The notes beneath the pieces are model-generated. The model was given only the letters and a program-made list of their open reading frames with translations, had not been told where the DNA came from and did no database searches. A program made the translations under genes and the position numbers. A DNA stretch of 64,000 nt from Acidobacteriota bacterium (GTDB lineage Bacteria; Acidobacteriota; Terriglobia; Bryobacterales; UBA6623): positions 496,001 through 560,000 of the forward strand of contig WGMB01000003.1 in the NCBI GenBank assembly GCA_016125275.1, written 5' to 3'. Shown here piece by piece: positions 55,559-64,000 of this stretch (the first letter of the stretch is position 1; the number at the start of each line of letters is the position of its first letter).

Positions 55559-56608
55559 ATGAACAAACTCCGCATTGCCGTCCTGTTCGGCGGACGTTCC
55601 GGCGAACACGAAGTCTCCATCCGCTCGGCCGCCTCGGTCGTGGGCGCCCTCGACCGTTCCAAGTACGAAGTCATCCCGTTGGCGATCGCCCAGGACGGTC
55701 GTTGGCTGCCGCCGGCCGAATCCCAGCGTCTACTGCCGGCCGAAGCGCAGGCCGACCTGACGACCGAAACCGCCGTCACCGTCTCCCGCGAGCCTGAGCG
55801 CACCGCCGGCGCCGATGTGGTCTTCCCCGTGCTGCACGGCACTTTTGGCGAAGACGGCACGCTGCAAGGCCTGCTCGAGCTGGCTGACGTGGCCTACGTC
55901 GGCGCCGGGGTGCTCGGCTCGGCCTGCGGCATGGACAAGGACGTGATGAAGCGCCTGTTCCGCGAGGCCGGGCTGCCCACCGTCGAGCACATTTGCTTGC
56001 GCCGGAGCGAGATCGATAAGCGCTGGCGCGAAGGAGCCGAGCGCTTCGGCTACCCTGTCTTCGTCAAGCCGGCCAACTTGGGCTCGAGCGTCGGCGTGGC
56101 CAAGGCGCGCACCGACGACGAGCTGCGGGCCGCCTTGGAGGACGCCGCCCGCTACGACCGCAAGCTGGTGGTCGAGCGCGGCGTGGAAGGCCGCGAGATC
56201 GAAGTCTCCGTCCTCGGCAACGACGCGCCGGAGGCCTCTCCGCCCGGCGAGATCGTTCCCACAGAAGGCTTCTACGACTACGACGCGAAGTACGTCAACG
56301 ACTCGGCCAAGCTGGAGATCCCGGCCAAGCTGAGCGAAGCCCAGACGGCCGAGGTTCGCCGGTTGGCCGTGGCCGCCTTTCAGGCCGTTGAAGGCCGCGG
56401 GCTGGCGCGCGTCGACTTCTTTCTGGAGCGGACCACCAACCGCTTCCTGCTCAACGAGGTCAACACCATGCCGGGCTTCACCTCCATCAGCATGTACCCC
56501 AAGCTGTGGGAAGCCGGCGGATTGCCCTACCCCGCCCTACTGGACCGTCTGATCGAATTGGCCCTCGACGCGCACCGCGACAAGCAGGCGACGCGCTTCG
56601 AGCGCTGA
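55559..56608 (+). CDS. ddl: D-alanine--D-alanine ligase
   Basis: A 349-residue ATP-grasp ligase. [78 protein letters not shown] and [11 protein letters not shown] are the family signatures; the tyrosine in the YDYDAKY loop is the residue found in D-Ala-D-Ala (not D-Ala-D-Lac) enzymes. It builds the dipeptide for peptidoglycan precursors. It starts 7 nt after asnS, in the same transcription unit. Confidence 0.96.
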   Translation: MNKLRIAVLFGGRSGEHEVSIRSAASVVGALDRSKYEVIPLAIAQDGRWLPPAESQRLLPAEAQADLTTETAVTVSREPERTAGADVVFPVLHGTFGEDGTLQGLLELADVAYVGAGVLGSACGMDKDVMKRLFREAGLPTVEHICLRRSEIDKRWREGAERFGYPVFVKPANLGSSVGVAKARTDDELRAALEDAARYDRKLVVERGVEGREIEVSVLGNDAPEASPPGEIVPTEGFYDYDAKYVNDSAKLEIPAKLSEAQTAEVRRLAVAAFQAVEGRGLARVDFFLERTTNRFLLNEVNTMPGFTSISMYPKLWEAGGLPYPALLDRLIELALDAHRDKQATRFER

Positions 56609-56624
56609 GCCGGCGCGCCCCGCC

Positions 56625-57599
56625 TCAGTCGCTCGCGCCGGCCTGTAACGCCGTCACGACCGCCGTGTAGTAGATGCTCTCCACCGACGCGCCGCGTGAG
56701 AGATCGTTGCCCGGCTTCTCCAGCCCTTGCAGGAACGGGCCCATGGACTGCGCCCCGCCCATCCGCTCTGCCAGCTTGTAGCCGATGTTGGCGGCGTTGA
56801 GGTCCGGAAACACCATCACGTTGGCCCGGCCGGCCACCGGCGAGCCCGGCGACTTCGAAGCGCCCACCGACGGGATCAGCGCCGCGTCGGCCTGCAACTC
56901 GCCGTCCACGGCCAGCTCCGGCGCCCGCGCCTTGATGATGCGCACCGCTTCGAGCACCTGCTCCACCAGCGGATGCTTGGCGCTGCCCTTGGTCGAAAAC
57001 GAGAGCATCGCCACGCGCGGCTCCGTGTCCAGGAATTTCCGGGCGTTGCGACCGGCGGAAATCGCGATCTCCGCCAGTTGGCTCGGCGTCGGCTGCGGCA
57101 CCACGGCCGGGTCGGCGAAGATCAGCACGCCGTTGTGCCCAAACGCCTTGTTGGGCTGCTCTTGAATCATGAAGCTCGACACCAGCCGGGCGCCGCGCGC
57201 CACGCCCACACAGTGGATCAGCGCACGCACCGTCTCGGCCGTCGTGTTGGCGGCGCCGCCCACCAGCCCGTCCGCATCGCCCGCCGCCAGCCCCAACGAC
57301 GCGAAGTAGATCGGCTGGAGGGCAATCCGCCGAGCTTCCTGCTCGGTCACTCCGCGGGACCGCCGGCGCTCGTGATAGATCCGGGCGTAGCGTTCGATGT
57401 TCGACGACTGGCTCGGATCGATGCACGACACGCCGGGATCGCACTGCGTGTTGGTGCTCACCACGATCGGCCGCGCCACCTTCTCGGCCGCCAAACGGGC
57501 CGCCGCCGCGCGCACCCTGGGGTCGTCGCCTTCCGGAAAAACAATCCGCTTCTGCAGCGCCCGCGCGCGCTCCACCAACGAGCTCAAGAACTCCGACAT
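56625..57599 (-). CDS. pta: Phosphate acetyltransferase
   Basis: A 324-residue phosphotransacetylase (short, single-domain form). KRIVFPEGDDPRVRAAAARLAAEK at the start, YFASLGLAAGDADGLVGGAANTT, LLSFSTKGSAKHPLVEQV and PVAGRANVMVFPDLNAANIGYKL (in parts) are typical. It interconverts acetyl-CoA and acetyl-phosphate. The ATG at 57599 gives the usual family start; 17 further in-frame residues to 57650 have no family match. Convergent with ddl, divergent from the aminotransferase gene (49 bp), no ackA in the window. Confidence 0.95.
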   Translation of the reverse strand: MSEFLSSLVERARALQKRIVFPEGDDPRVRAAAARLAAEKVARPIVVSTNTQCDPGVSCIDPSQSSNIERYARIYHERRRSRGVTEQEARRIALQPIYFASLGLAAGDADGLVGGAANTTAETVRALIHCVGVARGARLVSSFMIQEQPNKAFGHNGVLIFADPAVVPQPTPSQLAEIAISAGRNARKFLDTEPRVAMLSFSTKGSAKHPLVEQVLEAVRIIKARAPELAVDGELQADAALIPSVGASKSPGSPVAGRANVMVFPDLNAANIGYKLAERMGGAQSMGPFLQGLEKPGNDLSRGASVESIYYTAVVTALQAGASD

Positions 57600-57648
57600 C
57601 GCTCTCGCCAGCTTACTACGCCCGGGCGAGTGATAATGAGAAGCGGCC

Positions 57649-58521
57649 ATGCACCCCCATCTGCTCTACAACGACGACATCCTGCCGACCACCCAGGCGA
57701 TCCTGCGCCCCGGACAGCTCGGGCTGCTGGCCGGCTGGGGCGTCTTCACCACGTTGCGGATCTACGAAGGCGTGCCCTTCGAGTTCGAGAAGCACTGGGC
57801 GCGCATCCAGCGCGACGCGGCCAAAATCAACGTTCCGCTCGACCGCTTCGAGCGCGACGCCGTCCGCGAACGGCTCATCGCCCTGGTCGAGCGCGACAAC
57901 GCCTTCGAGGCCTCGTTGCGCCTCTGCATCGTGCGCAGCCAGGGCGGCCTGTGGGAGGGCCCCGGCTCCGGCAACGCCGCTGACCTGGTGGCCTTCGCCA
58001 TCCCCGTCAAGGGCTTCAAGGAGCGCGTGGCGCTGAGCGTGACCGAACAAGGCCGCCACGCCGCTTCGCCCTTCGCCGGAACCAAGACGCTGTCGTGGTC
58101 GCACAACCTGACGATGGCCGAGAACGCCGCCCGCGCCGGCTTCGACGAGACGATCCTGCTCAACGAGCGGGGCGAGGTGGCCGAGTGCACCTCGGCCAAC
58201 ATCTTCGCGGTCCTGGACGGCCAAGCCTACACGCCGCCGCTGAGCTCCGGCCCGCTGCCCGGCGTGACCCGCGAGGTGATGCTCAACGAGCTCTCGACCA
58301 ACGGCAGCGCCCTGATCGAGCGCGTCCTGACGATGGACGACCTCTACCGCGCCGAAGAGGTCTTCATCACATCGTCGACCCGCGAGCTGATCCCTGTGGA
58401 GCGCATCGGCGACCGCAAGCTCACCGCCGAATCCTGGCCGGTCATGACGAAGATCCTCGCCGCCCTGCGCGTCTACATCCGCAGCTACGTCGAAGCCCGC
58501 CGCCGCGTCACAGCCGGTTAG
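57649..58521 (+). CDS. Class IV aminotransferase (PabC/IlvE-like)
   Basis: A 290-residue fold-type IV PLP enzyme. GQLGLLAGWGVFTTLRIYEG and PFEFEKHWARIQRDAAKIN start the N-domain; the PLP lysine is in AGTKTLSWSHNL, followed by ENAARAGFDETILLNERGEV and AECTSANIFAVLDGQ; the C-terminal part has PLPGVTREVMLNEL and AEEVFITSSTRELIPV. The family contains branched-chain and D-amino acid aminotransferases and aminodeoxychorismate lyase; the pocket residues cannot be read reliably to choose. It is divergent from pta. If PabC, it could use TrpG-linked p-aminobenzoate synthesis. Confidence 0.88.
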   Translation: MHPHLLYNDDILPTTQAILRPGQLGLLAGWGVFTTLRIYEGVPFEFEKHWARIQRDAAKINVPLDRFERDAVRERLIALVERDNAFEASLRLCIVRSQGGLWEGPGSGNAADLVAFAIPVKGFKERVALSVTEQGRHAASPFAGTKTLSWSHNLTMAENAARAGFDETILLNERGEVAECTSANIFAVLDGQAYTPPLSSGPLPGVTREVMLNELSTNGSALIERVLTMDDLYRAEEVFITSSTRELIPVERIGDRKLTAESWPVMTKILAALRVYIRSYVEARRRVTAG

Positions 58522-58548
58522 ACCCTCCGAGTGAGCTAAGATCGCGGC

Positions 58549-60447
58549 TTGCGGCGCGACGTCCTCCTGTTGATCCTGTTGGTGCTGGCGATCCGACTGC
58601 CTTTTGTCGGACAGCCCGTCCAGGGGGACGACGCCTACTATCTGCTGATCGCGGAAAACGCCCGCGTCGATCCGGCGCACGCCATGCAGTTCGGCTTCCG
58701 GCTGCAGGGCGAGACCGTGTGGGCCGCCGGACACACCCGCCCGCCGGGCGACGGCTACGTTCTGGCCGCCTTGCTGACGCTGTTGGGCGGGGTGCGCGAG
58801 GTCCCGCTGCACCTTTTCTACACGGGCTTTTCGCTGCTCGCCGTGCTGGCGATGTACTGGCTGGCACGGCGCTTCACCGGGCGAGCCTTCGAGGCGGCGT
58901 TGATCTTCGCGGCTACTCCCGCGCTGGTGGTCAACGGCGGCAAGCTCGAGTCCGACGTCCCCATGCTGGCTTTCTGGACGCTCGGCGCGGCCTGTTTCGT
59001 GCATCGCCGCTACCTGCCCGCCGGCGCGTCGTTGGCGGCGGCGGCGACCTTCGGCTACCAACTCGTCTTCTGCCTGCCCGTGCTGGCCCTATGGGCTTGG
59101 CGGGAGGACCGGCGCTCGCCCGCGGCGTGGGCCGCCCTGACGACCGGGCCGGCTCTGCTCGCCTCTTGGCAACTGTTCGAGCGTCTGAGCGCAGGCGCCG
59201 CGCCGGCGGAAGCGCTCGCCGGGTACGCGAGCAGCTACGGGCTTCTCGCCCTGGAGCGCAAGTGGCGCAACCTGCTGGCGCTGGAAGCCCACCTGGGCTG
59301 GATGGCTTCGCCGCTGCTGCTGGCGGCATGGCTCCGCGACCGGCGCTGGGCGCTGGCGGCCGGAGCGGCTTTGGCCGGGGCTCAGGCCTTGACGCTGGAG
59401 GGCTACTCCGCCGTCGAGCTCGCCTTCTTCGTGGCTTCGGCAGGCTTGGGGCTGGCGCTGCTGTTGGCGTGCGTCGCCGAGGCCCGGCGATCCTGGCCGG
59501 CGGCCTGGGTGGCCGTGTTCTTCGCGGCGGCCATCCTGCTGTTCTATGCGGGCTCGGCCCGCTATCTCCTGCCCTTGGCGCCGGCCGTGGCGCTGCTGCT
59601 CACCGGCGCCGTCTCCTCGCGCGCACTCTGGTTCGGCGCCATGGCGGTGCAACTCGCCCTCGGACTGGCGTTGGCGGAGTCCGAGCGGCGCTATGACGAA
59701 GGCTACCGGCTCTTCGCGGAGCGTCTGGAGCCTCTGGTCGGCTCCGCGCGCCTGTGGTCCAACGCCGAATGGGGGCTGCGCTACTACCTCGGTCGACTGG
59801 GGGGCGAGCCGCTGCTGCGCGATCAGTCCGTCCCGGCGGGAGCGATCGTGGCGGAGAGCGACCTGGCCGGCCACATCAACTACGGCGTCGAGGGCTCCCG
59901 GCAAGAGCTGCTTCGCCTCGAAGCGGGCCCCGGGCCCATTCCGCTGCGCACCATCGGCCGCGGCTCTCACGCCGGCTACTCCTCCAGCGACTTCGGCGTG
60001 CTGCCCTTCGGCCTCGGAGGCGGCCCGATCGACACCGTCACGGCCTGGCTCATCGGCCGGCCCGACCCCACCGTCTCGTACCTACGGCTGGGAGACCCCG
60101 CGACCGACGCCCACCTGCTGGCCGGCTTTTTCCCTTCCGACGGGGCCGACTGGCGGTGGATGGGCCCGCGCGGCTCCGCCGTCTTGCTGGTCCCGGACGG
60201 CGCTACCCGCTTCGAGCTCGACCTCCACATTCCCGACCAAGCCCCCGCGCGGCACGTGGAAGTGGAGATCGACGGCCGCATCGTCGCGTCAGTCGACTAC
60301 GACGGCACGGGCGGACGGCTGCTCGAAGCGCCGGTCGAGCTGCCCCCGGGCCCCGTCCGGATCGTCATCCGGGCAAGCCCGTCGTATTCCCCTCCCGGCG
60401 ACGGGCGTGAGCTCGCGATCGTGGTCAACGGCTTCGGCTTCCGCTAA
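58549..60447 (+). CDS. Polytopic GT39-like glycosyltransferase with C-terminal domain
   Basis: A 632-residue protein, TTG start, with about 10 hydrophobic segments. The first extracytoplasmic loop GDDAYYLLIAENARVDPAHA contains the DD pair typical of GT-C transferases (PMT/ArnT-like), and HTRPPGDGYVLAALLTLLGG follows as in that family. After about residue 390 a soluble C-terminal part of about 230 residues (RLWSNAEWGLRYYLGRLGGE, FSLE-type strands, ELDLHIPDQAPARHVEVEID) probably lies outside the membrane. It should move a lipid-linked sugar to an unknown acceptor. It has no close neighbour of related function in the window except the GT39 protein at 26.8 kb. Confidence 0.75.
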   Translation: MRRDVLLLILLVLAIRLPFVGQPVQGDDAYYLLIAENARVDPAHAMQFGFRLQGETVWAAGHTRPPGDGYVLAALLTLLGGVREVPLHLFYTGFSLLAVLAMYWLARRFTGRAFEAALIFAATPALVVNGGKLESDVPMLAFWTLGAACFVHRRYLPAGASLAAAATFGYQLVFCLPVLALWAWREDRRSPAAWAALTTGPALLASWQLFERLSAGAAPAEALAGYASSYGLLALERKWRNLLALEAHLGWMASPLLLAAWLRDRRWALAAGAALAGAQALTLEGYSAVELAFFVASAGLGLALLLACVAEARRSWPAAWVAVFFAAAILLFYAGSARYLLPLAPAVALLLTGAVSSRALWFGAMAVQLALGLALAESERRYDEGYRLFAERLEPLVGSARLWSNAEWGLRYYLGRLGGEPLLRDQSVPAGAIVAESDLAGHINYGVEGSRQELLRLEAGPGPIPLRTIGRGSHAGYSSSDFGVLPFGLGGGPIDTVTAWLIGRPDPTVSYLRLGDPATDAHLLAGFFPSDGADWRWMGPRGSAVLLVPDGATRFELDLHIPDQAPARHVEVEIDGRIVASVDYDGTGGRLLEAPVELPPGPVRIVIRASPSYSPPGDGRELAIVVNGFGFR

Positions 60448-60455
60448 GCTGGCCC

Positions 60456-61403
60456 CTACCGTCGGGGCTCGAGGAGGCCGCGCAGGGCGCGCAGCGGGCC
60501 GGTCAGGACTCGGCCCAGGCGAAAGCTCAGCGAGCTCTCCACGGCCAGCCTGGCGGCGTCGAAGTCACTCTGCATGCGCTTCTCGCGATCGTAGAGAAAT
60601 TCGATCTGGGCGTCGCGCCGCGCCAGCAGCGCTTGGACCTCGGCCAGGTCGTCCGCCGTCAGCGTATGCCCCGGAGTCAGCCGTTCCGGCAACCCTCGCT
60701 GGCGATAGACCGTGGAATGGCTGGGAGCCGTCTCTTCTCGCGGACGCTCGTGAGTGTAGAAGTACACGGCCAATGACCGCCGCGAGACGCCCGCCGGCGC
60801 CCGTACGGCGCGAAAGCCGTGCCAAGAGCCTTCGGTGGTCTCGAACAGGACCGCTCGATTGGCTCGCGGGAGCACGCGGGCGACCCGGTCGCGCTCCGGG
60901 ACGCGCGGGTCGGAATGCAGCTCGAGCACCCCGCCCCAGCTCTCCTCCCACTCACGGTTCAAGAACACGATCAGGTTGAGCCGCCGATGCCAGCCGCGCG
61001 TCGGGTGGAAGTTGAAGTCGATGTGCGGGTCCAGGTCCTGCCCGCTGAGATTTTCGTGCGTGCCGCCGCCCACGTAGTCCGGGTCGTAGAGCAGGTCCGG
61101 AATGCCCGTCGCGGCCGAGAGCAGCCCCAGCAACTCGCTCGACCGCATCAGCGCGTCGATCTCGGCGTAGGCCGGCGAGATGGCCGCCACGTCGGTGCGG
61201 TGCGACTTGCCGCCAGCCGCGCCCATCTCGTTGCGGCTGCTGCCCTGTTCGAAGGCCGGAAAGTCCGCGATCAGACGCTCCAGCAGAGCCGGCTCGAAGA
61301 ACTGTTCGAAGGTGAGGTGCCGAAAAGGAACGGCCTCCTCGAACAGGACCCGCAGGGCGGCGGGCGATTCGAGGAGGCCGTCTGCTAAACGCTTTGGATC
61401 CAA
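60456..61403 (-). CDS. 2-oxoglutarate/Fe(II)-dependent oxygenase
   Basis: A protein of about 315 residues with a double-stranded beta-helix oxygenase core: DPHIDFNFHPTRGWHRRLNLIVFLN contains the HxD iron ligands, WEESWGGVLELHSD follows, and GSWHGFRAVRAPAGVSRRSLAVYFYTHE gives the distal histidine and the 2-oxoglutarate arginine. This is the prolyl-4-hydroxylase-like group. A C-terminal helical region (DDLAEVQALLARRDAQIEFL) follows. The true start is a TTG at 61403 or later, because the earlier in-frame part overlaps the upstream radical SAM gene and is arginine-rich noise. It starts 1 bp after that gene's stop, so the two are translationally coupled. Confidence 0.8.
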   Translation of the reverse strand: MDPKRLADGLLESPAALRVLFEEAVPFRHLTFEQFFEPALLERLIADFPAFEQGSSRNEMGAAGGKSHRTDVAAISPAYAEIDALMRSSELLGLLSAATGIPDLLYDPDYVGGGTHENLSGQDLDPHIDFNFHPTRGWHRRLNLIVFLNREWEESWGGVLELHSDPRVPERDRVARVLPRANRAVLFETTEGSWHGFRAVRAPAGVSRRSLAVYFYTHERPREETAPSHSTVYRQRGLPERLTPGHTLTADDLAEVQALLARRDAQIEFLYDREKRMQSDFDAARLAVESSLSFRLGRVLTGPLRALRGLLEPRR

Positions 61404-61404
61404 G

Positions 61405-63234
61405 CTAGTCGCCGGCCACGGCCTCTTCGACCTTTTCCGTCGCCTTCGTGGAGCAGCCGTTGGACTGACCGTTGGAGCCGTAGCTCGACAGGATCTTGAA
61501 CGGATTGTCCGCACCCGTCCGGTCGGCGTCGGCGTCGCGCGAGGTGCCGTAGACATTGAAGGGCTGGAAGTCGTTGACCTGGCGCAGCTCCTCCAGGGTC
61601 TGCTTGCGGTGCTTGGGGATTAGCCGCGGCTGCTGCACCGGCTGCGTCGGCTCCTTGTCCCAGTTCAGGTACAGGTGCTGCGAGAGCTTCTCTTCGGAGA
61701 CGCCGGCGAAGCGCATGGCCGGCCACTTGAAGACCGTGCCGTGCACATGCTTGCCGCGCAGGTAGTAGAACAGCTTCGTACCGATCTTGAAGTAGGCCCG
61801 CGAGCGGTCGCGCATCTCGCCGAAGTCGCGGCTCTGCTTCCAGGCCGTCATCATGAACTCCCACTGCAACTGCGTGAGCTCCTTCGACTTGAGCGCCTTG
61901 CCGTCCTGCATGCGGGTGTCTTCGAGCGGCGTGAAGATCGACGGCACGTAGAGCACCTTGTTGTTCTTCAGGCGGTGCAGCAGGTCCAGCGTCTGCTTGA
62001 GATCCTCTTCGGTCTCGTTGGGCAGGCCGATGATGAAGGTGTAGACGGGGAACCAATTGTTCTCGTTGAGAATGTTGGTGCCCTCGACCACGATCTCCTG
62101 CCAGTCGCGGATGTCGAACGGCAACGACTTGCCCGACATCGTCAACGCGCCCAGCCGCGGCGAGCCGGTCTCGATGCCGATCAGCGGCGCCAGGAACTTC
62201 TTGTCCTTGTGGCTCGAATTGCGGTTGCGCAGCGCGGACTTGTCCAGCAGGATTCCCGACATCTCCTTGATCAGATGCGGGTTCACCACCGCCGGAGCGA
62301 TCGTGGCGTGCGACAGCGGCAAGTACTCGACGCCCGGCTCGCGAGCGATCGACTCATAGAAATTGACGATGGCGTGCGGGTTGGGGACGTAGAACGGAGC
62401 CGCCGCACCGTAGATGAAGACATCCTCGGAGACCGGGAAGATGATCTTGCCGCCGTTGCGCGTGTTGGCGCGAACGCCCTCGAGAACCTCTTCCGGCGGC
62501 ACCGAGATGCGCGTCTCGAGCGTCGGCGAGCAGAAGGCGCACTGGCGTCCGCAGCCGCGCGTCATCTCCACCACGCCGTAGGTCGAGCGCCGGTGCGGCG
62601 TCACGAGCTGATCGGGCGAGGGTTCGGGCGCCTCGATGGACTTGGGCAGCTCCTCGCCGGCTTCCGCCTTCTGGAACAGCTCCAGCGTCACGCTCTCAGC
62701 GCGGCCGATGATCACGCAGTCAACGCCCAGCCGGTCTTGGTTGCCGGTCTTGACGATCTGCCAGGAGCCCGCTCCGCCGACGATGACCTTCGGCCGGTGC
62801 CGCCGAATCGCCGGGTGGAAGTAGATGCGCTCGCTCTCGGCCGAATTGACCGGCCGCGCTGTCGAGCCGAAGATGTTCGAGTAGACGCCGGTCGAGAACG
62901 CCGTCCCGATCGGGTTGTGGGCGCCCACGCCCACGGCGACGGTCTTGGGCCCGACGAACTTGTCCAGATCGTCGGGGTAGCAGACCGCCACGTTGTCCGC
63001 GCCGTACTCGCGGATCAGGATCTCTTCGGTCACGCGCACGCCGTAGGGCATCACCTTGGCTGTGCCGTCGGGATACCACTCCTTGGCGAGGTTGTTCTTG
63101 TACATGAAGCGCGGCACGAAGCGGGCCGGCGCGGAAGCATAAATCATCTGCTTCCATGGGCTGAAGGCCTGCTCGGTCGACTCCGTGTCGGGGGCGGTAA
63201 GAACGAACTTGACTCCTTGAGGATCGTAGGCCAT
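61405..63234 (-). CDS. B12-binding-type radical SAM protein
   Basis: A 609-residue radical SAM enzyme. Residues 1-200 form a cobalamin-binding-like Rossmann domain (KFVLTAPDTESTEQAFSPWK, VAVCYPDDLDKFVGPKTVAV, PKVIVGGAGSWQIV); the radical SAM domain begins with MTRGCGRQCAFCSP (CX3CX2C, about residue 230) and continues with IGIETGSPRLGALTMSGKSL, FPVYTFIIGLPNETEEDLKQ and PSIFTPLEDTRM. A low-complexity hydrophilic tail rich in D, N, S ends the protein. GGAG lies 6 nt before the ATG at 63234. Substrate unknown; the paired oxygenase gene downstream suggests a two-enzyme modification. Confidence 0.85.
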   Translation of the reverse strand: MAYDPQGVKFVLTAPDTESTEQAFSPWKQMIYASAPARFVPRFMYKNNLAKEWYPDGTAKVMPYGVRVTEEILIREYGADNVAVCYPDDLDKFVGPKTVAVGVGAHNPIGTAFSTGVYSNIFGSTARPVNSAESERIYFHPAIRRHRPKVIVGGAGSWQIVKTGNQDRLGVDCVIIGRAESVTLELFQKAEAGEELPKSIEAPEPSPDQLVTPHRRSTYGVVEMTRGCGRQCAFCSPTLETRISVPPEEVLEGVRANTRNGGKIIFPVSEDVFIYGAAAPFYVPNPHAIVNFYESIAREPGVEYLPLSHATIAPAVVNPHLIKEMSGILLDKSALRNRNSSHKDKKFLAPLIGIETGSPRLGALTMSGKSLPFDIRDWQEIVVEGTNILNENNWFPVYTFIIGLPNETEEDLKQTLDLLHRLKNNKVLYVPSIFTPLEDTRMQDGKALKSKELTQLQWEFMMTAWKQSRDFGEMRDRSRAYFKIGTKLFYYLRGKHVHGTVFKWPAMRFAGVSEEKLSQHLYLNWDKEPTQPVQQPRLIPKHRKQTLEELRQVNDFQPFNVYGTSRDADADRTGADNPFKILSSYGSNGQSNGCSTKATEKVEEAVAGD

Positions 63235-63473
63235 TGCGCACTCCAAGCGGTCCCTGATTGTACAACGGCAAGGTCCGGCTTCTCAGCCCGATGCCGCGAA
63301 CTGCAAATGCGGTCAGCGGACGGCGAAATCGCCCGTCGGATGGCGACGGCGTCGCTCGCCGTCACTGCGGGAAGCCGCACGCAGGCCTGTGGCGGAAGCA
63401 TGGTTTTTCAAACTTTGTTTGCACACTATTCGTCATGTCGTGCATCTGAAGGGGAACAGGAGCAAAGATTCCC

Positions 63474-64000
63474 ATGAACGACGCACTCTTCCAGCCCCTT
63501 CGCATCGGCCCCTACGACCTGCCGCATCGCGTTTTGATGGCCCCGCTGACCCGTTCCCGAGCGCAGCAGCCCGGCGACGCCCCGTGGGATCTGAATGTGG
63601 AGTACTATCGGCAGCGTTCCTCGGCCTCGCTGATCCTGACCGAGGCCACCCAGGTCAGCCCGCGAGGCAAGGGCTACGCCAACACGCCCGGCATCTATTC
63701 GGACGAGCAGGTGGCGGGCTGGAAGCGCGTTACGGAAGTGGTCCACGCCAACGGCGGCCGCATCTTCGCGCAGCTCTGGCACGTGGGCCGCATCTCCCAT
63801 CCGGCGTTGCAGCCCGACGGCGAGCTGCCGGTCGCGCCGTCGTCGATCCGTCCCAACGGCCAGACTTACATCGAGATCGGCAAGGGCCGCGTGGACATCC
63901 CCACGCCGCGCGCTCTGGCGGCCGACGAGCTGCCCGGCATCGTGGAGGACTACCGCCGGGCGGCCCGCAACGCTCTGCGCGCAGGCTTCGACGGCGTTCA
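63474..64000 (+). CDS. Alkene reductase, Old Yellow Enzyme family, C-terminus cut by window edge
   Basis: The first 175 residues of an NADH:flavin oxidoreductase (OYE/NemA-like). MNDALFQPLRIGPYDLPHRV, MAPLTRSRAQQPGDAPWDLN, YYRQRSSASLILTEATQVSP (FMN/substrate T), RGKGYANTPGIYSDEQVAGW and FAQLWHVGRISHPALQPDG (the HVGR histidine pair region) are typical of N-ethylmaleimide and nitro-ester reductases. These reduce activated C=C bonds or electrophiles with NAD(P)H. AGGAG lies about 11 nt before the ATG. The right edge cuts the gene before the second half of the barrel. Confidence 0.95.
   Translation, partial: MNDALFQPLRIGPYDLPHRVLMAPLTRSRAQQPGDAPWDLNVEYYRQRSSASLILTEATQVSPRGKGYANTPGIYSDEQVAGWKRVTEVVHANGGRIFAQLWHVGRISHPALQPDGELPVAPSSIRPNGQTYIEIGKGRVDIPTPRALAADELPGIVEDYRRAARNALRAGFDGV

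Noticed and set aside
61404-61556. A longer 366-residue version of the 2OG oxygenase.
   Set aside because: The first 51 residues overlap the end of the radical SAM gene and are arginine/proline-rich with no family resemblance.

Overview
The window is a high-GC, gene-dense stretch of bacterial chromosome with no insertion sequences, CRISPR arrays, rRNA genes or ordinary tRNA genes. Two very large Oar-type TonB-dependent receptors with N-terminal carboxypeptidase-regulatory-like domains, FG-GAP repeat proteins, a sulfatase, a GH29 fucosidase, small periplasmic c-type cytochromes and an AroD-AroE fusion together suggest an Acidobacteriota-like heterotroph (Bryobacterales/Solibacter-like). This is inference from gene content only. 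The window opens inside an FG-GAP protein and ends inside an Old Yellow Enzyme-type reductase.

The most notable locus is 2018-4082 on the minus strand. A Ro60 (Rsr, TROVE + vWA) protein is preceded by three tandem RNA hairpins that share the two-sided internal loop expected of a Ro60-binding Y RNA. The first (about 3941-4082) carries a complete, circularly permuted tRNA cloverleaf: T arm, then a capped 7-bp acceptor stem, then D arm, with the anticodon stem running into the Ro-binding helix. The third hairpin is compact, without a tRNA module. The middle one has only a degenerate module. Class knowledge (YrlA RNAs) plus the internal repetition of the signature make this a strong call.

Layout. 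4.6-12.5 kb: lactonase-like lipoprotein, vWA protein with three C-terminal repeats, MFS transporter, small membrane and unknown proteins, DAO-type oxidoreductase. 12.5-20.1 kb: PI-PLC-like lipase, cyclase, SDR, first Oar receptor, Tat-exported MsrB, dihaem cytochrome, pterin dehydratase. 20.2-34.7 kb: pyruvate kinase, catalytically dead M16 protein, fucosidase, cytochrome, lone winged-helix regulator, GT39 transferase, non-canonical Hsp70, pyrophosphatase, two hydrolases, GdhA, ECF sigma factor. 35.1-42.1 kb: sodC, then an overlapping operon arsR-tolC-MFP-RND-DUF2892 whose promoter and likely operator coincide at 42047-42074. 42.1-48.5 kb: RNase III-like protein, sulfatase, IclR regulator facing the second Oar receptor across a clear promoter and palindrome. 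48.5-53.3 kb: translationally coupled MEMO-like gene, aroDE fusion, trpE, trpG. 53.4-64 kb: asnS, ddl, pta, class IV aminotransferase, GT39 protein, a B12/radical-SAM and 2OG-Fe(II) oxygenase pair, and the partial flavin oxidoreductase.

The genes suggest a cell that scavenges sulfated or fucosylated polymers through TonB receptors, repairs and detoxifies oxidative damage in the periplasm (MsrB, SodC), and has an RNA quality-control particle built on Ro60 and Y RNAs. Functions rest on motif reading by eye; no database search was possible.
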